The position numbers were made by a program, and so were the translations under genes. A stretch of DNA of 30,962 nucleotides from JABWBR01 sp036741235. GTDB lineage: Bacteria; Bacteroidota; Bacteroidia; Chitinophagales; Saprospiraceae. The notes beneath the pieces are model-generated. The model did not search any database. It was not told the DNA's origin and worked only from the letters and a program-made list of their open reading frames with translations. Shown here piece after piece: positions 15,035 through 22,655 of this stretch (positions are counted from its first letter, which is position 1; each line of letters starts with the position of its first letter). The stretch spans positions 1-30,962 of the forward strand of contig DAINSQ010000042.1 in NCBI GenBank assembly GCA_036741235.1, read 5' to 3'.

Positions 15035-17386
15035 TTACTTGATAATGATAGACTTGAGACCTAATACTTTACCTTGAGAAATAGCCGACAGGAAATATTG
15101 CCCTGACGCCAGATCGCCAGGCAGTATCAGCTGACTACCGGCAAGCATTGAGCGGAAATGGGTTTTGCCCATGGCGTCAACTAATTGCAATTCAACTTCG
15201 GCATCACCAGGCGCGCTGATGGTCACATTTACCATGTGATTTTCAACCGGATTGGGAAAAACATTCCAGGTAAAACCGGCCTCGTCAGACAATGCTACCT
15301 GTACCAAATCGGAATAGGAATAATCGCCGTTGAAATCAACCTGTTTGAGCCGGTAGTAGGAAACGCCTTGAAATGGACGGGTATCCTCGGCTTCGTAAGT
15401 CAGCACCGACGAACTGTATCCGGCGCCGTTCACTTTAAGTACCTGTTCAAAATCTCGTCCGTTTTTTGTTTTTTCTATTTCAAAATAGGCGTTGTCGCTT
15501 TCTGTGGCGGTGCTCCAGGCTAGCAAAACCTTATCTTGTTTTGGCGCTGCAGTAAAATAGAGCAATTCAACAGGTAGTGGATTGGTAGGACGGGGCTGTG
15601 ACGAACCCAGGGTGAAAAAGCTGAAACTGGTCACCGGGGCGTTGGTAGTAAGCGTTGAGGCCATGGCGTCAACGGAGGCCGGGTGATTAACCCATTGGGA
15701 AGCGCCGCTGTCATAGCGGGTGAGCAATAGCGAAGACGGGTCGGTCACGTTGCTGCTGCCGCGCCAGCTTAGAGTCACAATAGCGCCGGAAGCGCCGGAG
15801 GTTCTGTCCAGCGACCAATATTCAATAGCGCTGACATGCGTGATTCCGGCTTCTCTGTCTATCGTGTCCACCGGGGTAGCGCTGAAATACTCAGCCAGGA
15901 ATGTCGTATTGCTGGTGAGACCAGAGATACCTATCGGGGCGTACCCAATACCGGACTTGCCTATAGGGAACGTAAAATCGTCGTCGCCTGCTTTGCTAAC
16001 AGGTCCGTTGACATAAGTACCTGCGGAAGCGCCAACTTCGGTGGCGTCGTTATTGAATGTTAGTAGATTAGTTGTTGTTGTATTCAATACGCCGGCAATA
16101 AACAGGCAAGTGGTTTTGACTGCCAAGGGCATATCGAGGGTAAGTCCGCCAGGGGAGTTGACTACCAGGCTGCTTACCGTGTTGGCAGTGGGGGTTGTGG
16201 CAAAAATACCGGTATTGGAGCCTTGAAATTCGTATTCGGCGTCGCTGCTGAAGAATGCCGAGCCGGGCCCTGCAATCTGGATTGTGCCCGATAGTCCGAA
16301 TCCGCCGGGGTTAGCAGTTGTAATTTTGGCGCCGGCTTCCACTGTGAAATTGCCCGTGGTGCCGTCAATTATGGATGTGCCGAAATCAACATCTGCGCCG
16401 GCAGTTACGGTAAAATGCACAGAATTGACATATGTGCCGCCTGTTCTGGAATACGTTTGCATAGCGCCGACACCGCTTAGAAAGATTTCATTGGTGCTGC
16501 CGCTGTTTTCTTCAATACTGCCGCCTGAAAAGGTGAAATCTCCTTTGATGTCAATACTTCCTTCACCTGTTGCGCCGGCGGCGCCCTGGGCTAAATTGAA
16601 TATACCGCCGCTCACGGTGAAGTCGCCGTTAATTGTGATGATTCGGGTGTTGTTAGCATTAGCGACCCTGAATTGTCCGCCCGATTGGATGAAATTGCCT
16701 TGTATGGTCAAAAAGTTCTGGGTGAGTCGAAGCTCGCTTGTCCCGGTATTAATGATTTCCAGGTTACCCGCGATGAACATCATATTGGGTAAGTTTTGAA
16801 AATTGGTTTGGCCCGCGCAATTCCAGATTAAATTGCCGAAAGTTTGGTTTAGACCTGAAATATTGTTGCTGACTCTACCGGTGATCAAACACGTGGAATT
16901 GCTACTCCAACTGATCAAGGGCACTATACCACCATCTGTGGCATGTTCATATACGGCGCCGATACCTGTGCGGATGGTACTACTGCCTCTTACTATTGCG
17001 CCTGAATTGACCAATGTGCCGTTGATAGTCAGGTCGTACAGACCGGCGCCGTTATTGATGGTAAGTGTAACCCCGCTATTGACGGTAACCTGTCCGCCTG
17101 CTGCAATAGTAGTTTGATCAATCGTAACGTTGGCAGTGACAGTGACCGAGTGTGCATTTCTAATGGTGATGAGGCTGTTCGCACTGCTGGGGGTACCTTG
17201 GCCCGCCGTTGGCGTTTGCCAGTTGCTCCCGTCATATCGTTGCCATGTTGATAAAGCGTTCCAGTCGCCGGAGGCGGCAGTGCGGTAATCGCCGGCAGTT
17301 TGCCCTATGGAAATGTAGTTAAACAATATGTTTGCCAGGAAAAGCAGCGCTAACTTGTAGCAGCTTTTGAAGTGTAGATGTTTCAT
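15035..17386 (-). CDS. Large secreted protein with type IX secretion C-terminal sorting domain
   Basis: A 783-residue protein with a signal peptide (about residues 1-29, KLALLFLANILFNYISIGQ). The N terminus, YRTAASGDWNALSTWQRYDGSNW, resembles the start of the protein at 7756-9780. A long stretch of short beta-strand repeats follows (I.GDFT.SGG.F..., about residues 60-440), suggesting a parallel beta-helix surface domain. A module LPVELLYFTAAPKQDKVLLAW...YYRLKQVDFNGDYSYSDLV comes before the T9SS type A sorting domain (about 705-783, NVFPNPVENHMVNV...LASGQYFLSAISQGK). Export by T9SS and cell-surface display is expected. Its role is unknown; it could be an adhesin or a structural surface protein. 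The divergent neighbour is der, 232 bp away. Confidence 0.87.
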   Translation of the reverse strand: MKHLHFKSCYKLALLFLANILFNYISIGQTAGDYRTAASGDWNALSTWQRYDGSNWQTPTAGQGTPSSANSLITIRNAHSVTVTANVTIDQTTIAAGGQVTVNSGVTLTINNGAGLYDLTINGTLVNSGAIVRGSSTIRTGIGAVYEHATDGGIVPLISWSSNSTCLITGRVSNNISGLNQTFGNLIWNCAGQTNFQNLPNMMFIAGNLEIINTGTSELRLTQNFLTIQGNFIQSGGQFRVANANNTRIITINGDFTVSGGIFNLAQGAAGATGEGSIDIKGDFTFSGGSIEENSGSTNEIFLSGVGAMQTYSRTGGTYVNSVHFTVTAGADVDFGTSIIDGTTGNFTVEAGAKITTANPGGFGLSGTIQIAGPGSAFFSSDAEYEFQGSNTGIFATTPTANTVSSLVVNSPGGLTLDMPLAVKTTCLFIAGVLNTTTTNLLTFNNDATEVGASAGTYVNGPVSKAGDDDFTFPIGKSGIGYAPIGISGLTSNTTFLAEYFSATPVDTIDREAGITHVSAIEYWSLDRTSGASGAIVTLSWRGSSNVTDPSSLLLTRYDSGASQWVNHPASVDAMASTLTTNAPVTSFSFFTLGSSQPRPTNPLPVELLYFTAAPKQDKVLLAWSTATESDNAYFEIEKTKNGRDFEQVLKVNGAGYSSSVLTYEAEDTRPFQGVSYYRLKQVDFNGDYSYSDLVQVALSDEAGFTWNVFPNPVENHMVNVTISAPGDAEVELQLVDAMGKTHFRSMLAGSQLILPGDLASGQYFLSAISQGKVLGLKSIIIK

Positions 17387-17592
17387 TGTGTAGTTGCTGA
17401 AGTATGTTTATGAAATTATGACAAGACAAGGTTATTAAAAAATCGGGGATTTGGCAATATTTACCCGCGTATAAAGTTTTAATTTTCACATATTTATATT
17501 TTTATAATGCAGGATGCTTTGTAAATAAACAAAGAACAATACCGCGTTCATCATTTTTCTTGTGCAAACTACCTTAAACCGGCTTGGGATTA

Positions 17593-17600
17593 TATCTTTG
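17593..17600 (+). promoter_or_regulatory. -7 promoter element (TATCTTTG) for der
   Basis: TATCTTTG matches TAnnTTTG exactly and lies 18 nt before the der ATG. No clear TTTG is present at the expected 19-21 nt spacing. Confidence 0.5.
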
Positions 17601-17618
17601 CAGGCTGAATAGCAAAGC

Positions 17619-18920
17619 ATGGGTAATATTGTAGCGATAATAGGGCGGCCTAACGTGGGCAAGTCGACCTTGTTTAACAGGTTGATAGGCGAGCGGCAGG
17701 CCATTGTGGACGACTTCAGCGGCGTGACGCGCGACCGGCTGTACGGTACCTGTGTTTGGAACGGCAAAACATTTACGGTTGTTGACACCGGCGGATTTGT
17801 GCCCGAGTCGGAAGACGTCTTTGAGGCGGCCATCCGCTCGCAGGTGCGCATTGCCATTGAAGAGGCGGCAGTATTGGTTTTTATGGTTGATGTGACCACC
17901 GGCGTTACCGACCTGGACGAGGCCATGGCTGCCATGTTGCGCCGCAGCGACAAGCCGGTTTTTCTGGCGGTCAACAAAGTCGACAACGGCCAACGCATGA
18001 TGGAGGCCAACGAATTTTGGAGCCTGGGCATCGAAAATACGTTTTTTGTGTCGTCTGTCACCGGCAGCGGCACCGGCGAATTGCTCGACGCCATTGCCGA
18101 GCAGGTGATAGATGAAGTGCCCGATGAAAGCGGCCTGCCGCGTATTGCCATCGTGGGCCAGCCCAATGTGGGCAAGTCTTCACTGACAAATGCCCTGCTG
18201 GGCGAAGAACGCAATATCGTTACCGAAATAGCCGGCACTACCCGCGACGCCATTCACTCGCACTACAACAAATTCGGCAAGGAATTTCTGCTCATAGACA
18301 CAGCCGGGATACGCAAAAAATCGAGGGTACATGAAGACCTCGAGTTTTATTCGGTGATGCGGGCTATCAAAGCGCTGGAAGAGTCCGACATCTGCATCCT
18401 GATGATCGACGCACAAACCGGTATAGAAGCCCAGGATATGAGCATCTTCAGGTTGGCGCAACGCCGCAACAAGGGCGTTGTTATTTTGGTAAACAAGTGG
18501 GATTTGGTGGAAAAAGAGACCAACACCGCCCGCGATATGGAAAAGCGCATCCGGGAAAAAATTGCCCCGTTCGACGATGTACCCGTCGTGTTTGTGTCTA
18601 CGCTCGAAAAACAGCGTATATTCAAAGCAGTTGAAGCCGCGCTGGAAGTCTACGAAAATAAAAATCGCAAGATCAAGACTTCCGAATTGAACGAGGTCAT
18701 GCAAGCCGTCATTGAGCGTTACCCGCCGCCGGCATACCGGGGCAATTATATCAAAATAAAATACGTCACTCAACTTTCAGCGGGCCACCCCGCTTTTGCA
18801 TTTTTCTGTAATCACCCCAAACAGGTAAAGGAAAATTATCGTAATTATCTCGAAAATCAACTGCGAAAACATTTTAAGTTTACGGGTGTGCCGATCAGTA
18901 TTTTTTTCCGGCAGAAATAA
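17619..18920 (+). CDS. der: Ribosome-assembly GTPase Der (EngA)
   Basis: A 433-residue cytoplasmic GTPase with two tandem G domains and a C-terminal KH-like domain, needed for 50S subunit maturation. The first G domain has GRPNVGKST (9-17), DTGG (56-59) and NKVD (119-122). The second has GQPNVGKSS (180-188), DTAG (227-230) and NKWD (292-295). The KH-like end (about 350-433) includes YPPPAYRGNYIKIKYVTQ, and the final FTGVPISIFFRQK is typical of the family. Length is normal. The start MGNIVAIIGRPNVGKS fits with the -7 box 18 nt upstream. rfbC follows after only 6 nt and is probably co-transcribed. Confidence 0.97.
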   Translation: MGNIVAIIGRPNVGKSTLFNRLIGERQAIVDDFSGVTRDRLYGTCVWNGKTFTVVDTGGFVPESEDVFEAAIRSQVRIAIEEAAVLVFMVDVTTGVTDLDEAMAAMLRRSDKPVFLAVNKVDNGQRMMEANEFWSLGIENTFFVSSVTGSGTGELLDAIAEQVIDEVPDESGLPRIAIVGQPNVGKSSLTNALLGEERNIVTEIAGTTRDAIHSHYNKFGKEFLLIDTAGIRKKSRVHEDLEFYSVMRAIKALEESDICILMIDAQTGIEAQDMSIFRLAQRRNKGVVILVNKWDLVEKETNTARDMEKRIREKIAPFDDVPVVFVSTLEKQRIFKAVEAALEVYENKNRKIKTSELNEVMQAVIERYPPPAYRGNYIKIKYVTQLSAGHPAFAFFCNHPKQVKENYRNYLENQLRKHFKFTGVPISIFFRQK

Positions 18921-18926
18921 TTTGTT

Positions 18927-19454
18927 ATGCCTTTTATCGCTACTGACTTCCCGGGATTGATGGTTTTTGAACCGCAGGTGTGGCGCGATGAACGCGGCTA
19001 TTTTTTTGAGGCGTTTAACCAAAAAACGCTGGAGGCCGCCGGTATTAATACAACGTTTGTTCAGGATAACCAGGCCCGCTCTTCTCACGGCGTTTTGCGC
19101 GGCTTGCACTTCCAGTCCGAGCCATTTGCCCAAGCCAAACTGGTGCGCGTACTTGAAGGCGCAGTGCTGGATGTAGTGGTCGATATGCGCCGGGATTCTC
19201 CAACTTTCGGTAAATATTACAGCATCAGGCTTAGCGCTGAAAACAAACTTCAACTGTTTGTGCCCCGGGGTTTTGCCCACGGCTATGTGGTGCTGAGCGA
19301 TTACGCCGAATTTTTTTATAAATGCGATAATTATTATTCAAAAGCCCACGAAGGCGGATTGAGATACGACGACCCTGCCCTGGGCATCGATTGGGAATTA
19401 CCTGCGAGAGAACTCATTATTGCTCCCCGGGATTTGGAATGGCCGCTGTTTTAA
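18927..19454 (+). CDS. rfbC: dTDP-4-dehydrorhamnose 3,5-epimerase
   Basis: A 175-residue cupin-fold epimerase that converts dTDP-4-keto-6-deoxyglucose to dTDP-4-keto-L-rhamnose for surface polysaccharide. Motifs are FVQDNQARSSHGVLRGLHFQ with the catalytic-position H61, KLVRVLEGAVLDVVVDMRRDSPTFG (71-95), and VPRGFAHGYVVLSDYAEFFYKCDNYY (112-137) with the conserved tyrosine near 131. DPALGIDWEL closes the active-site region. Length is typical (about 180). It lies 6 nt after der, with no other rhamnose genes in the window, so the pathway must be completed elsewhere. Its stop is only 6 nt from the convergent truA stop, leaving no room for a separate terminator. Confidence 0.93.
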   Translation: MPFIATDFPGLMVFEPQVWRDERGYFFEAFNQKTLEAAGINTTFVQDNQARSSHGVLRGLHFQSEPFAQAKLVRVLEGAVLDVVVDMRRDSPTFGKYYSIRLSAENKLQLFVPRGFAHGYVVLSDYAEFFYKCDNYYSKAHEGGLRYDDPALGIDWELPARELIIAPRDLEWPLF

Positions 19455-19460
19455 GCGGGC

Positions 19461-20237
19461 CTATCCCCGAAATAAAATCCGGTATTGTTTATCAATAGGG
19501 TCTTTGTCGTAATACACCCGCTCCAGAAAAAGCCCGCTGGGCGGCGCCGTGTATTGCGCCGGGGCATTGGTAGGATGCGCCAGAAAATCGCGAATATCTT
19601 CTTGGGTTAAATTGCCGCGGCCTACTTCTACCAGCACGCCGACAATGCGGCGCACCATTTTCCACAAAAAGTGAGAGCCTATCACATGTATGATCAGCAG
19701 GTCGCCTTCTTCGTGGATTTGCAAATGTTGCAATTGGACTACCGTAGATTTTTCATTGGGATCATCATTGGAAAAAGAGCGAAAATCTTTTTTACCAACA
19801 AAAAGCGAACAGGCTTCTTGCATGGCTTTAACATCCAGATCGTCTTTTATCCACCACATATAGCGCTTGCCGAAAGCATGGCGACGCCGGGTGATTTGGT
19901 ACACATAACTGCGGGCCACTGCGTCGAAGCGGGCGTGAAAGCGGTGATGCGCTTTTTCCACTTTTAAAATATTCACATCGTGCGGCAGCTCGTCGTTGAG
20001 CTTCATTCTGATGGCTGCCGGGGCAAGTTTGGTTTCCACTTCGAGGTGGGCTACCTGCTGTAGCGCATGAACGCCGGTATCGGTACGCCCCGCGCCGTAT
20101 ACGTCCAATAGGTTGGTTTGGAATACCTTACGCGCGGCTCCAACCACCTCGCCCATTACGCTTCGCTCTTCGCGTTGTATTTGCCACCCGCTGTAGCGCG
20201 ACCCGTCGTATTCGAGGGTCAATTTAAATTTTGCCAT
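19461..20237 (-). CDS. truA: tRNA pseudouridine(38-40) synthase TruA
   Basis: A 258-residue enzyme that isomerises uridines 38-40 in the anticodon arm of tRNAs. The catalytic aspartate is D53 in YGAGRTDTGVHALQQVAH. Other family blocks are the N-terminal LEYDGSRYSGWQIQ (8-21), KAHHRFHARFDAVARSYVYQI (about 115-135), FRSFSNDDP (about 172-180) and FLWKMVRRIVGVLVEVGRG (about 209-227). Length is normal. It is divergent from the tRNA-Arg gene, and the two starts share a short region of about 90 bp. It converges on rfbC with a 6-nt gap. Confidence 0.96.
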   Translation of the reverse strand: MAKFKLTLEYDGSRYSGWQIQREERSVMGEVVGAARKVFQTNLLDVYGAGRTDTGVHALQQVAHLEVETKLAPAAIRMKLNDELPHDVNILKVEKAHHRFHARFDAVARSYVYQITRRRHAFGKRYMWWIKDDLDVKAMQEACSLFVGKKDFRSFSNDDPNEKSTVVQLQHLQIHEEGDLLIIHVIGSHFLWKMVRRIVGVLVEVGRGNLTQEDIRDFLAHPTNAPAQYTAPPSGLFLERVYYDKDPIDKQYRILFRG

Positions 20238-20271
20238 GCAGAGATTTACTTTTCACTGCAATGATAAGCAT

Positions 20272-20302
20272 TTTGCACTTAAGCAATAAGTTTGTATCTT
20301 TG
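20272..20302 (+). promoter_or_regulatory. Promoter of the tRNA-Arg gene
   Basis: TTTG (20272-20275), exactly 19 nt, TATCTTTG (20295-20302) is a textbook match to TTTG-N19-TAnnTTTG. The tRNA starts 27 nt after the -7 box. Confidence 0.85.
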
Positions 20303-20328
20303 TGCCCTCAGTTTTTGCTTGCCAACAT

Positions 20329-20400
20329 GGCCCTGTAGTACAACGGATAGTACATAGGTTTCCGGAGCCTAGGATCCAGGTTCGATTCCTGGCGGGGTCA
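20329..20400 (+). tRNA. tRNA-Arg (anticodon CCG)
   Basis: The 72 nt fold as a cloverleaf. The acceptor GGCCCTG pairs with CGGGGTC (two G.T pairs), with discriminator A. The D stem is GTAC/GTAC. The anticodon stem TAGGT/GCCTA has loop TTCCGGA, giving anticodon CCG after T33. The variable loop is 4 nt. The T stem CCAGG/CCTGG has loop TTCGATT. CCA is not encoded. It is read from its own promoter and followed by a tandem repeat that copies its 3' end. Confidence 0.93.
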
Positions 20401-20436
20401 CTTTTCATCTGAATAAAGTAGTAGATCAAAGTATCA

Positions 20437-20473
20437 GGCCAAGGCCCTAAGCCGAAAGGCAAGGGCCTTGGTC
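20437..20473 (+). terminator. Strong hairpin in the repeat unit, possible tRNA terminator
   Basis: CCAAGGCCC (20439-20447) pairs with GGGCCTTGG (20463-20471), extended by one G.T and one G-C pair. An inner GCC-GAAA-GGC tetraloop (20451-20460) closes it. It lacks a T tract but would be a very stable RNA stem 40 nt after the tRNA. Confidence 0.5.
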
Positions 20474-20517
20474 CCGATAGGCTAAAAAATCCGCCAGGAT
20501 TTTGCCGGCCTATCGGG
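20473..20517 (+). other. Second hairpin of the repeat unit
   Basis: CCCGATAGGC (20473-20482) pairs with GCCTATCGGG (20508-20517). Inside it AAAATCC (20486-20492) pairs with GGATTTT (20497-20503) around GCCA. Independently, CCGCCAGG (20491-20498) is complementary to CCTGGCGG in the copied tRNA end, so the unit can refold with the tRNA fragment. Confidence 0.6.
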
Positions 20518-20571
20518 GTTCGATTCCTGGCGGGGTCACTTTTCATCTGAATAAAGTAGTAGATCAAAGTA

Positions 20572-20671
20572 NNNNNNNNNNNNNNNNNNNNNNNNNNNNN
20601 NNNNNNNNNNNNNNNNNNNNNNNNNNNNNNNNNNNNNNNNNNNNNNNNNNNNNNNNNNNNNNNNNNNNNNN
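20572..20671. other. Assembly gap (100 N) within the repeat array
   Basis: A run of exactly 100 Ns, a nominal gap size. The 55 bp before it repeat 20379-20433, and the 55 bp after it (20672-20726) repeat 20489-20543. The true length is unknown. Confidence 0.95.
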
Positions 20672-20762
20672 ATCCGCCAGGATTTTGCCGGCCTATCGGG
20701 GTTCGATTCCTGGCGGGGTCACTTTTTTAGACTGTACGACGCTGCGTAAACTTATCAACCTT

Positions 20763-20862
20763 NNNNNNNNNNNNNNNNNNNNNNNNNNNNNNNNNNNNNN
20801 NNNNNNNNNNNNNNNNNNNNNNNNNNNNNNNNNNNNNNNNNNNNNNNNNNNNNNNNNNNNNN
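20763..20862. other. Assembly gap (100 N)
   Basis: A second run of 100 Ns. Only 91 bp of sequence lie between the two gaps (20672-20762). The unique 36 bp before this gap (ACTGTACGACGC and on) carry no recognisable feature. The end of the sensor kinase transcript is probably near here. Confidence 0.95.
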
Positions 20863-20921
20863 CCTTTACCAAGTCGCTCCCGGCTGGTTTTCTTCACTGT
20901 GATAAACGGTCAAATGTCGCA

Positions 20922-22655
20922 TCAGGCTCCCGGCAATTCCACTGTAAATGTGCTACCAATGCCGATATCGCTTTTCACCCAAATCTTTCCGCCTTGCGCC
21001 TCAATAAACTCTTTGCTGATAGACAAACCGAGCCCTGTGCCTTCCTTATTCGAACCAGGGATACGAAAATAGCGGTCAAAAATTCTATCGATAAATTGAG
21101 GAGCAATACCTTGTCCGGTATCGGAGACGGAAAGGCGAACAAAAGGGCCGTTTTTGAGGATGTGGACTTGGATTTCGGCATTTTCGTGAGAATAGCGAAC
21201 CGCATTGGAAATCAGGTTAGTCATTACCCAGGCCGTTTTTTCGCTATCTGCCATAATATAAAGCGTTGTGGGAGGCACGATTAGTTTAAACCGTATTTTT
21301 TTTTGTTCGGCTGCTACTTGATTGGCCTGCATAGCGTAATTGACTATTTCGGCTGTGTCGGCCCGCAAAATATTCAGTTGAATACTACCGCTTTCTACTT
21401 GTGTCATATTCAGCAATTCGCTTGAAATTTTAAGCAGGCGGTCAGCATCGTCTTTTATGCCCTCTAGCAAATTGCGCTGTTCTTCGTTGAGTTGGCCGAT
21501 TTGTTGGTTCTCTAGCAACTGGACGCCCAGGTTAATCGAAGAAATAGGCGTTTTTAATTCGTGAGAAACAGTGGCGATAAAATTTGTTTTCGCATAATCC
21601 ATTTCTTTATATGGAGTCACATTGCGAAGGAGAATTACGTTTCCGATCAGTTTTTCATTTTGTTCGCCTGTTGGAATAATATTAATGGGCAGGATTTCTT
21701 TTTCAAAATAACTTTCTTTATTATCGGCATAAATTTGCATGACAGAGCGGTCTGCGGGTTTTGTGAGTTCTGAACGATCAAATAATTCCTTGATCAGAGA
21801 GCGGATCAGATCGTTGTATACGGCAATATCCTGGATTTGCCGGCCTTCCACATCTTCTCTTTTTAGTCCTGTTATATTCAGGGCTACATGGTTCATGAAA
21901 AGCACATTATTTTGATCGTCCAGACAAATAACGGGGTCGGCCATATTATCTATCAGGGTTTCGATGCGCTTTTTTTCAATGAGTAATTTATCGAGGTTGC
22001 TGGCCGTATATTCCTGCAATTTTTGGGCCATAGTATTAAAAGCGGCAGCCATTTCCCCAAACTCGTCGGCTTTCTCAAAATTAACCCGTTGCGAATAATT
22101 ATGAGTCGCGATCTCTTTTATGCTGCGAGTTAATTCTTTAATAGGGTTAGCAATTGAGCCGGGTAGATTAATCAGCAAAATCAACGCGATAATAAAGCAA
22201 AAAGCTCCTACGGATGTGACCCAGATAATTGCTTTGGAAGCTGTTTCCCTTGCGATGGCGCTTTTAAGTTGAATGGCTTGCATATTGAGCAACATGATAT
22301 CGGTGATATCGCTCCGTACATTTTTCAAAAGGATTTCGCTTTTTGGAGCGGTGAGCAGTTTTTCGTAGTTGAGTAATAATTTTTCGGTTAATTCCTGTTC
22401 GCCGATTTCTGTAATATTCCGTTGTTGTTTGAATAAATTTTCATTAAAAATAACCATTTGGCTGCTATCGGCAATGCCCTCGTTTAATGCATTGAGCATT
22501 TTTCTGGAGTAATCAAGCGTATTATAATTAGCCTCCAGAATATTTTTAGTATCAATTGACATTTTATTAATAAAAATACCGCTCAACACCGTAAACAGCG
22601 CGATAAGAATAAACAGGGCGCCAATGCCGAGTATTAATTTGGTTTTAATATTCAT
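20922..22655 (-). CDS. Sensor histidine kinase (HAMP-PAS-HisKA-HATPase) of the kdp locus
   Basis: A 577-residue inner-membrane kinase. TM1 is at about 8-29, a periplasmic helical segment at 30-140 and TM2 at about 142-165. A HAMP linker follows (about 166-220, PIKELTRSIKEIA...FGEMAAAFNTMA), then a PAS domain (about 230-350, DNMADPVICLDDQNNVLFMNHVALNITG). The HisKA phospho-acceptor is H365 in FIATVSHELKTP. The ATP-binding domain has N484 (NLISNAVRYS), DTGQGI (512-517) and GTGLGL (539-544). It is not the usual KdpD kinase half, which has four helices and a GAF-like region. Its start overlaps the KdpD N-terminal gene stop in TGATG, so both are co-translated at the end of the kdp operon. It probably phosphorylates the NtrC-type regulator at 29529-30872. 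That pairing is inferred from context. Confidence 0.92.
   Translation of the reverse strand: MNIKTKLILGIGALFILIALFTVLSGIFINKMSIDTKNILEANYNTLDYSRKMLNALNEGIADSSQMVIFNENLFKQQRNITEIGEQELTEKLLLNYEKLLTAPKSEILLKNVRSDITDIMLLNMQAIQLKSAIARETASKAIIWVTSVGAFCFIIALILLINLPGSIANPIKELTRSIKEIATHNYSQRVNFEKADEFGEMAAAFNTMAQKLQEYTASNLDKLLIEKKRIETLIDNMADPVICLDDQNNVLFMNHVALNITGLKREDVEGRQIQDIAVYNDLIRSLIKELFDRSELTKPADRSVMQIYADNKESYFEKEILPINIIPTGEQNEKLIGNVILLRNVTPYKEMDYAKTNFIATVSHELKTPISSINLGVQLLENQQIGQLNEEQRNLLEGIKDDADRLLKISSELLNMTQVESGSIQLNILRADTAEIVNYAMQANQVAAEQKKIRFKLIVPPTTLYIMADSEKTAWVMTNLISNAVRYSHENAEIQVHILKNGPFVRLSVSDTGQGIAPQFIDRIFDRYFRIPGSNKEGTGLGLSISKEFIEAQGGKIWVKSDIGIGSTFTVELPGA

Larger units (their letters stand above)
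20379..20727 (+). repeat. 138-bp tandem repeat carrying tRNA-Arg 3' ends (rtT-like array, unresolved)
   Basis: The last 22 nt of the tRNA plus the following CTTTTCATCTGAATAAAG reappear at 20517, 138 bp downstream. A third copy of the tRNA end is at 20700-20721, beyond an N gap. Apart from the tRNA end, each unit holds two strong hairpins. Copy number is unknown because the array is interrupted by Ns. The layout resembles the tyrT/rtT repeats of Escherichia coli, in which 3' tRNA fragments recur downstream of the tRNA gene. No open frame in it looks like protein. Confidence 0.8.

Noticed and set aside
16284..16799. A 171-codon plus-strand frame inside the 783-aa T9SS gene
   Set aside because: It is antisense to a clear coding sequence with a signal peptide and sorting domain. 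Proline-rich antisense frames are common opposite beta-repeat genes.
20253..20567. A 104-codon minus-strand frame over the tRNA region
   Set aside because: It is antisense to the tRNA and its copied 3' ends, a well-known source of false gene calls.
20329..20727. Integrated mobile element bounded by tRNA att sites
   Set aside because: Copies of the tRNA end are only 138 bp apart with no integrase or cargo between them. It remains a possible origin but is not supported as an element here.
20502..21284. A plus-strand frame of 260 codons running through both N gaps
   Set aside because: It is created by unknown bases and by antisense reading of the kinase gene.
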